DNA of 64,000 nt from assembly GCA_945910005.1 (NCBI GenBank), contig OX246741.1:41031180-41095179 (forward strand). The letters are read 5' to 3'. The notes beneath the pieces are model-generated. The model searched no databases. It was not told the origin of the DNA and worked only from the letters and a program-made list of their open reading frames with translations. Source of the DNA: Isoperla grammatica (Eukaryota > Arthropoda > Insecta > Plecoptera > Perlodidae). The translations under genes were made by a program, and so were the position numbers. Within the stretch, counting starts at the first letter, position 1, and each line of letters begins with the position of its first letter. Below, in pieces: positions 63,335 through 64,000 of this stretch.

Positions 63335-63457
63335 CTACAACAAACACAACACGGTACAGTTAGACGGGTGTCTGTATCACTCAGACTATCTTGCCATGGG
63401 ACTCTACGTCACGCTGTAGCACCTACAACAAACACAACACGGTACAGTTAGACGGGT
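63294..63457 (-). repeat. 76-bp direct duplication across the exon A 3' splice site
   Basis: Bases 63294-63369 recur at 63382-63457, offset 88 bp and identical by eye. Each copy has 41 exonic bases and the acceptor ending TTGTTGTAG. The upstream copy would start an exon at 63422 with the same first 13 codons (VLQRDVESHGKIV), then a TGA in that frame. It is therefore a decoy or alternative acceptor rather than a frame-preserving one. Confidence 0.93.
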
Positions 63458-64000
63458 TAGGTGGACAACAAAACAAAACTAAACAATTTAGTATAGAACA
63501 GAGAACATACACAACAAGGCAAATTGACCAGAAAGAATATATTGTTGCCTGTACAAATCTAAAGTTATATTATACCACACAACAAACTGACAACCGCAAG
63601 GGATTTGAATGAATGATATACCTACATACAAAAACCACTATACCATGCGGTTATTAGGGGTGTTACAGACAGGCTATAGTACAGGGGTGTGCAACCTTTT
63701 TTTGACAACCACTTTGAAACTTACACTGTACAGTGTATAGCATAAATCCGACATTTTACACACGAGGTTTACTGATTAGGGTGTCAAAAGAGGGGTGTCA
63801 ATTATATACCCCTCATCATTATGTACCTGCAGTGGACAACACTTGAGTAGTGACTAGTGACTAGTGAGGGTTACCATGGTCTCATTGAAGGACGTAGACA
63901 AACACAGTCGAACACGCAATAACCACTGTCTTGCTGCAATACCTATTGTATTGTATTACAGACACTATTAGAAGGTGTTTTCTTGATGGATATTATTATC
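63335..64000 (-). other. Partial intron upstream of exon A
   Basis: Contains the second copy of a 76-bp duplication (63382-63457) and, at about 63684, a sequence CAGGGGTGTGCAACCTTTTT that resembles a hAT transposon terminus. The matching opposite terminus was not found in the window. Nothing else was recognised. Confidence 0.5.

Overview
This window looks like intronic DNA from a large-genome animal, most likely an insect. It is AT-rich and full of tandem arrays, foldback elements, tRNA-derived SINE-like sequences and a decayed LINE. Only three short, GC-rich stretches look like conserved coding exons, all on the minus strand and bounded by good splice signals. Nothing bacterial is present: there are no operons, ribosome binding sites or long unique ORFs. 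The order of insect cannot be fixed by eye.

The one host gene runs right to left across the whole window. Its visible exons, in transcript order, are 63334-63110 (225 nt), 12049-11685 (365 nt) and 6385-5221 (1165 nt). Exon A ends in phase 0 and exon B starts in phase 0. Exon B ends with two bases of a codon and exon C supplies the third. The three therefore join into one open frame of 585 codons with no stop. The protein has a spectrin-like helix containing RSLEW, long acidic Ser-rich linkers, and a basic stretch before the last visible donor. This best fits the C-terminal half of a KASH-family outer nuclear membrane protein of the Klarsicht/nesprin type, which links nuclei to microtubule motors. 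The KASH transmembrane end and all upstream exons lie outside the window.

Layout: 1-5220 is partial 3'-side intron with a 660-bp foldback element. 5221-6385 is exon C. 6386-11684 is an intron with two related dispersed repeat pairs. 11685-12049 is exon B. 12050-63109 is an apparent 51-kb intron holding five satellite-like arrays: 30/49-bp at 19.7-21.0 kb, 71/63-bp at 22.2-24.5 kb, 49-bp at 34.5-36.6 kb, 117-bp at 50.1-50.5 kb and 112-bp at 52.2-53.0 kb. It also holds a 5'-truncated LINE, two copies of one MITE (one nested in another inverted repeat), SINE-like copies and several long G/C homopolymers. 63110-63334 is exon A and 63335-64000 is partial upstream intron.

The most unusual feature is exon A. 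A 46-bp minisatellite (62595-63132) straddles its 5' splice site, so 12 copies of the same exon end plus GTGAGT donor lie in tandem. The other edge carries a 76-bp duplication (63294-63369 and 63382-63457) that copies the 3' splice site. A second notable point is that the 49-bp satellite appears to have grown from a decayed reverse-transcriptase-like repeat whose relative survives at about 54.27-54.43 kb.
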